From positions 1 to 64,000 of the forward strand of contig BOKO01000025.1 in NCBI GenBank assembly GCA_016861025.1: a stretch of DNA of 64,000 nucleotides, written 5' to 3'. Under the pieces are notes generated by a model. That model was given only the letters and a program-made list of their open reading frames with translations, was not told where the DNA came from and did no database searches. This DNA comes from Chloroflexota bacterium. GTDB lineage: Bacteria; Chloroflexota; Anaerolineae; Caldilineales; Caldilineaceae. The position numbers were made by a program, and so were the translations under genes. Positions within the stretch are counted from its first letter, which is position 1; every line of letters begins with the position of its first letter. Positions 59,890-64,000 of this stretch are shown here, piece by piece.

Positions 59890-59937
59890 CGCTCAAATCT
59901 TTTCCCACCCTTCATTGGCGACAAGCGTCTGGCTCTC

Positions 59938-61167
59938 TCAATCCATCATCACCGTCACCCACTCGCCGGCGCGGATGCCGTTGGAGTCGAGAGGAATTTT
60001 AATCACGCCTTCAGCATTGACCAGCGTGTAGATCAGGTTTGACTTGCCGAGCACCGGCGCGGCCCATATTTCCCCATCGCGCTGTTCCAACCTCACCTGG
60101 ACGTAATCCTCGCGCCCGGCGTCGGAAGCCAGGTTGCGGGCAAGGCGCGCACTCACTTTTGTCTTTGGCGGCGCGTTCGTTCCCAACAGCGTACAGATGG
60201 TCGGCGTGATGAAGAGGTCGAAAATCACCATTGCTGAGACTGGGTTGCCTGGCAGCCCGAAAACCGCCTTCCCTCCGCACACCGCCAGGATCGTCGGCTT
60301 GCCTGGCTTGACGCTGACGCCGTGCACCAGCACGCCGGGCGCGCCGAGTGCGTTGATCACATCGGCGGTCATATCGCGATAGCTGACCGAACTGCCCGCT
60401 GAAAAGACGACGATGTCGCACTCCTGCACCGCACGCCTGGCCGCCGCCTCGAGCGCGTCGCGGTTGTCGGGGATGATGCCGTAGCGAATTGCTTGCGCAC
60501 CGACGCGTTGCGCCAGCGCGGCCAGCGAGTAGGAATTGATGTCGCGCACCTGGCCCGGCTGCGTCGGCTGATCGGGCGGAACCACTTCGTCGCCGGTGGA
60601 AATGACGCCGACGACGGGCGGCGTCGCCACATCGACAGTCGTGATGCCGAGCGCCATCAGTCCGCCGATGTCCTGTGGGCGCAGCCGACGCCCCGGCGTC
60701 AGGATCGGTTGGCCGCGACGGATGTCCTCGCCGACCTGCACGACGTTCTGCCCTTCCGCCACCGGCTGAAAGACCTCGATGTTGCTGGCGTCGACGCGTT
60801 GCGTGTTCTCGATCATCACGACCGCGTCGGCGCCGGGCGGGATCATGCCGCCGGTGTGGACGAGCGCCGCTTCGCCTGGCCCGATCTCAAACGTGGCGGC
60901 TTTGCCCATTGCCACCTCGCCAACTACGGCCAGGAAGGCGGGCAACCCCGGTGTTGCGCCGTAGGTGTCGGCGGCGGCGACGGCATAGCCATCGACGGTC
61001 GAACGCGGAAACTCCGGCAAATCTTGCGGCGAGATCAACTGACTGGCAAGCACACGTCCCAGCGCGTCGGCGGTGGCGACGCGTTCCACACGCACCTGCG
61101 GTCGAAAGTGCTCGCTAAACCGCGCCCAGGCGTCGGGCGGCGTGTGAACGGTGAACAGTTCGGTCAT
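59938..61167 (-). CDS. moeA: Molybdopterin molybdenumtransferase
   Basis: 409-aa MoeA without extra domain. Motifs: FPRSTVDGYAV, PPGADAVVMIENTQ, IVVFSAGSSVSYRDMTADVI (here Ser-Val replaces the usual Gly), GLPGNPVSAMVIFD and a MoeA C-terminal domain. It inserts molybdenum into the adenylylated pterin. Second MoeA copy of this cluster; pairs of divergent MoeA proteins often serve Mo and W or two steps. It lies 48 bp upstream of the fusion gene and 75 bp from mobA. Confidence 0.92.
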   Translation of the reverse strand: MTELFTVHTPPDAWARFSEHFRPQVRVERVATADALGRVLASQLISPQDLPEFPRSTVDGYAVAAADTYGATPGLPAFLAVVGEVAMGKAATFEIGPGEAALVHTGGMIPPGADAVVMIENTQRVDASNIEVFQPVAEGQNVVQVGEDIRRGQPILTPGRRLRPQDIGGLMALGITTVDVATPPVVGVISTGDEVVPPDQPTQPGQVRDINSYSLAALAQRVGAQAIRYGIIPDNRDALEAAARRAVQECDIVVFSAGSSVSYRDMTADVINALGAPGVLVHGVSVKPGKPTILAVCGGKAVFGLPGNPVSAMVIFDLFITPTICTLLGTNAPPKTKVSARLARNLASDAGREDYVQVRLEQRDGEIWAAPVLGKSNLIYTLVNAEGVIKIPLDSNGIRAGEWVTVMMD

Positions 61168-61241
61168 CGGTCAATCTCCTGATGCGACTTTGCTCCACAG
61201 ATTACGCAAATTTCACAGAGAATCTTGCATAAAAATCATAA

Positions 61242-61883
61242 TCATTTGTTGAGCAACTGGAGGGCGGCGTCCCATTCTGCGGGCGTGTTGGCATTGACAA
61301 AGGAATGCAGCTGCGGATCGATGCTGCGCAGTTGATCTTCGCTGACATAGCGCGTGCGCACGTCGCCCATGAAGCTGATGACGCGGCGCTGTCCTTGCAC
61401 CAATCGCGCTTCGATAGCCGGCAGACAGCGACGATGATAGAGCGCGTGCAGCGGCTCTTCATAGCCACCGATAACCGGCACAACGGCGTCCCAGCACTCT
61501 CCCTGCTCGTCGCGCTCGGCTGCAATGTGCATCAGCAACGCGAAGACCTGCGGATCGACCAGCGGCAGATCGCAGGCGACGACGGCTGCCCAGCCATCGA
61601 TCTGCTGCAGCCCCGTAGCGATGCCGCCGAGCGCGCCTGCGCCGGGGTATGCATCGGCCACAAAGATGGTCGGCGCCGACAATTGCGCCATCGCCGGCAA
61701 GGTCGGGTCATTGGCTACGACAATCACACGGTCGAGCGGCAATGACGCCAGTCGCCGCGCTACATGCGCAATCAGCGGCGTGTCGTCGGGCGGGACGGGC
61801 AGCAGCGCCTTAGATCGCCCCATGCGCCGACTTTCACCGCCAGCATTGATGATGAGAGCAAGAGAAGAAAGATCGTCAACCAT
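61242..61883 (-). CDS. mobA: Molybdenum cofactor guanylyltransferase
   Basis: 213-aa MobA-type nucleotidyltransferase: LIINAGGESRRMGRSKALLP, GGIATGLQQI, VACDLPLVDPQ and EEPLHALYHRRCLPAIE. It attaches GMP to molybdopterin. An in-frame start at 61883 fits the family. First gene of the minus-strand Mo-cofactor group. Confidence 0.88.
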   Translation of the reverse strand: MVDDLSSLALIINAGGESRRMGRSKALLPVPPDDTPLIAHVARRLASLPLDRVIVVANDPTLPAMAQLSAPTIFVADAYPGAGALGGIATGLQQIDGWAAVVACDLPLVDPQVFALLMHIAAERDEQGECWDAVVPVIGGYEEPLHALYHRRCLPAIEARLVQGQRRVISFMGDVRTRYVSEDQLRSIDPQLHSFVNANTPAEWDAALQLLNK

Positions 61884-62173
61884 GTGTATTCATTCAACAC
61901 GCCTCGACAACACGGAAGGTGATTGAAACGATGATCATTCTAGCATCTGCGTCAGGGAACAACGAACTGATGCCTTCGGTAGCCTAACTCTGTTTTGCAC
62001 TTAACAGCGCTTCATGTGGGTCAGGCAGGGCATTTCTAAACAATCATCACCAGCCGCAAGATTTGTGCTACGATTATATATTGTGCAACATTTGTGAAGA
62101 ATGGTATTTTACGATCAGGGCAAACAAAGAAATGTGGGGCGACTTTCTACGCGACATTTGACGATGGCAATCT

Positions 62174-62956
62174 ATGTTGCAGACAAACATGCTGACATAC
62201 ACCCGCTTTTCCCTGCAGGACGCCATCGCCGTCATCACCTTCGACCGCGACGACAAGCTCAACGCATTCAATGCGGCAATGACCGCCGAGGTGAACGAGC
62301 ACATCGACGCAGCGTTGGCGGATGGAGCGCGAGTGATCGTGCTGCGCGCCAATCCGGGGGTGCGCGTCTGGTGCGCCGGGCGCGACCTCAGCGAGCTGCG
62401 TCCCGGCGCGGATCCGGGCGACGACCCGATGCTCAAGCTCTTCGAGAAGATCACCGAACTGCCGGCGCCGGTGATCAACATGGTTGAGGGCGCAATCTAT
62501 GGCGGCGGGCTGATGTTGACGCTGGTCTCCGACATTGTGATCGCCTCGACGACGGCGACGGTGGCGATGACCGCCAACAAGCTGGGCATTCCGCTGCCGA
62601 CCGAGACCTACGCCTATTGGCTGCGCGTGATGGGTATCCACAAGGTCAAAGAACTGCTCTTCACGGCAGGCAATCTCTCGGCGCACGACGCACACATCGC
62701 CGGCATCTTCAACCACGTGGTCGAGCCGGACGACCTGGAGACCTACACGCTGAATGTGATTGCCCGCCGCATCCTCGACTGCTCGGCGGAAGGGATCGCC
62801 AACGCCAAGCATCAGCTCAACCTGTTGGCGCGACGCTACACACTGACCGAAGCCGACCGCCGCGCCATTGAAGATCACCGTCGCGCTCTGCTCAATGGCG
62901 AAGATTTCCGCACGCGCCTGGAGCGGCTGCTGGCGCAGGTTCGGGGAGGGGATTGA
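62174..62956 (+). CDS. Crotonase-fold enzyme, possibly methylmalonyl-CoA decarboxylase-like
   Basis: 260-aa enoyl-CoA hydratase/isomerase-fold protein. AVITFDRDDKLNAFNAAMTA, the oxyanion segment VWCAGRDLSEL and INMVEGAIYGGGLMLTLVSD are typical. The C-terminal half (HKVKELLFTAGNLSAHDAHI, GIFNHVVEPDDLETYTLN) is closer to E. coli ScpB (methylmalonyl-CoA decarboxylase) than to hydratases. The catalytic Glu pair of hydratases is not evident. Start ATG 62174 or 62189. The stop is followed directly by a heptad repeat. Confidence 0.8.
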   Translation: MLQTNMLTYTRFSLQDAIAVITFDRDDKLNAFNAAMTAEVNEHIDAALADGARVIVLRANPGVRVWCAGRDLSELRPGADPGDDPMLKLFEKITELPAPVINMVEGAIYGGGLMLTLVSDIVIASTTATVAMTANKLGIPLPTETYAYWLRVMGIHKVKELLFTAGNLSAHDAHIAGIFNHVVEPDDLETYTLNVIARRILDCSAEGIANAKHQLNLLARRYTLTEADRRAIEDHRRALLNGEDFRTRLERLLAQVRGGD

Positions 62957-63058
62957 GTGATTAGGAGATTGGAGATTGATGTCTTTTCCCTCGGTCTCTC
63001 CCTCCCCTTCGGCTCTGGCCAATCTCCAATCTCTAGTCTCCAATCTCCAATCTCCCCG
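62953..63058. repeat. Heptad inverted repeat at convergent gene ends
   Basis: Left arm GATTAGGAGATTGGAGATTG, centre of about 45 bp, right arm CCAATCTCCAATCTCTAGTC and more heptads. It supplies the last residues (RLEIGD) and stop of the saccharopine dehydrogenase-like gene. Confidence 0.88.
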
Positions 63059-64000
63059 TCCTCTCCACGGTCTCGGTGAAGGTCACGCCGGCGCGGGCGA
63101 GTTCGGCGACGAGTTCGACCAGCAAGCTGCCGGTGAGCAGCTTTTCGGGCGTCATCCAGCCGACGGCGTTAAACGCGCTGCGCGCAGCCATACGCGCTAC
63201 GATGGCGCCGGTGAAGGCGGTGACGCGCGCCATCGACGTGAAGCCGAGCGTTTCGTCGTAACGATCGATCATGTCGATGCTGCGTCGCTGCGGGAAGCCG
63301 TCCTTTTCGCCGCTGACCTCGACGCGAAAGACGGTCAGGTCGCGTTCGTCCTCGCGCAGCCGCACATGCGGATAGAGCACGGCGTCGACCACATATTTGG
63401 GCGCCACCTGCACGCCATCGACATCGATCGGCTTAATGCTGAGCAAGCCAAGTTCGCGCAGCACGGTGGCTTTGGCGGCGTAGCCAGGCCAGCGCACCGT
63501 CTTTTGCGTGCCGAGCTTGAGCTGCTTGAGCGCGTCCAGTTCTAGCAGCCAGGGCATGAAGCCTTCGTGCCACGCCTCGACCTCGCCGACGCCAGGCACG
63601 TGCAACGTTTCGACGCCGGAGTAGCGCGGCACGGCGCGCAAGCCGCCGTTTTCGGCAATGCGAGCGTCGTACTCGCGCAGCGGCAGCCGTTTGCCGCCAA
63701 AGACGATACGATAGTTGAGGGGGCCGTCAGGCTGCACAGGGATGCCGCCACACTTGATGTGCAGTTCGTCGCAGCGATCCAGCTTCTCGGCGAGATAACG
63801 CGCCATGATTTCAGTCAAGCCGGGTTCGACGCCACAGCCAGGGATAACCAGCGCGCCGCTCTCCTGCGCGAGCTGCTTAAGCTCCGGCAGCTCGCTTTCG
63901 GGGGGCCAGCTCAAGTCGATCCATGGCGTACGGGCGGCGATGGCGGCGCGCATGCCCAGACCTATGACGGCGCTCGGCAACGCGGCGACGACGGCGTCGT
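63033..64000 (-). CDS. Saccharopine dehydrogenase-family protein, N-terminus beyond window
   Basis: The last 322 codons of a protein that starts past the right edge. The C-terminal domain of saccharopine/carboxynorspermidine dehydrogenase-like proteins is recognisable: ALVIPGCGVEPGLTEIMARY, GGIPVQPDGPLNYRIVFGG, RYSGVETLHVPG and TSMARVTAFTGAIVARM. The NAD-binding N-terminal part lies outside. The LysW route does not need saccharopine, so a role in lysine breakdown or polyamine metabolism is more likely. The C-terminal RLEIGD is encoded by a heptad repeat. Confidence 0.82.
   Translation of the reverse strand, partial: DAVVAALPSAVIGLGMRAAIAARTPWIDLSWPPESELPELKQLAQESGALVIPGCGVEPGLTEIMARYLAEKLDRCDELHIKCGGIPVQPDGPLNYRIVFGGKRLPLREYDARIAENGGLRAVPRYSGVETLHVPGVGEVEAWHEGFMPWLLELDALKQLKLGTQKTVRWPGYAAKATVLRELGLLSIKPIDVDGVQVAPKYVVDAVLYPHVRLREDERDLTVFRVEVSGEKDGFPQRRSIDMIDRYDETLGFTSMARVTAFTGAIVARMAARSAFNAVGWMTPEKLLTGSLLVELVAELARAGVTFTETVERTGRLEIGD

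Overview
The window looks like chromosomal DNA of a member of the Chloroflexota, most plausibly the Caldilinea/Anaerolineae side of the phylum. This is inferred from the G+C-rich housekeeping genes, the LysW-type alpha-aminoadipate lysine pathway, an MLTR (MmyB-like) regulator, Thr/Pro-linked secreted proteins, and heptad simple repeats (AATCTCC/GGAGATT) between and inside genes. No rRNA, tRNA, CRISPR array, transposase or phage gene was seen.

Left part (1-32.5 kb): the 5' part of a large secreted repeat protein (minus strand, running off the left edge), aconitase, an M3 oligoendopeptidase, a truncated HEPN/MNT toxin-antitoxin pair, a STAND-type ATPase, a minus-strand cluster of an FAD monooxygenase, an SRPBCC protein, a membrane-anchored protein and two SnoaL-like proteins, then proB, a hydrolase, a ZIP transporter, aroA, recN, a methyltransferase, pgm, a CoA-transferase/GNAT/DUF3524 glycosyltransferase (QTMAN-like) operon, a MEMO-family protein, an M29 aminopeptidase, a CBS-VOC fusion and an FGGY sugar kinase.

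Middle part (32.6-49.4 kb) is the accessory region and the most unusual. It is visibly more A+T-rich and holds seven copies of one regulatory cassette: two or three 18-bp palindromes (CTACYCAA-N2-TTGRGTAG) spaced 22-23 bp, exactly 8 bp before a TTGAAA-18-TAnnnT promoter, each followed by genes for small exported proteins of unrelated type (a PepSY-like protein, a possible 3D/RlpA-like fold, beta-gamma-crystallin-like folds, a C39-like cysteine peptidase, unknowns). Most units are separated by a hairpin terminator and by a truncated copy of one MLTR-family regulator. The only full-length regulator copy (43920-44816) lies divergent to the last cassette. The simplest reading is an expanding and decaying 'one regulator, many secreted effectors' array. 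Two paralogous lipoproteins with repeated Trp-Asp/Gly-type motifs follow it.

Right part (49.5-57.8 kb) is a minus-strand lysine operon: hcs, Nudix, GNAT, hacA, hacB, Nudix, LysE-type exporter, hicdh, lysW, lysX. Upstream of hcs there is a promoter, a 27-codon leader peptide with three Lys codons, and an intrinsic terminator with a competing anti-terminator pairing: a ribosome-mediated lysine attenuator. Heptad repeats are inserted in frame in hacA, hicdh and the QTMAN-like gene. The window ends with molybdenum-cofactor genes (a MoeA-PBP fusion, moeA, mobA), a crotonase-fold CoA enzyme and the C-terminal part of a saccharopine-dehydrogenase-family protein.
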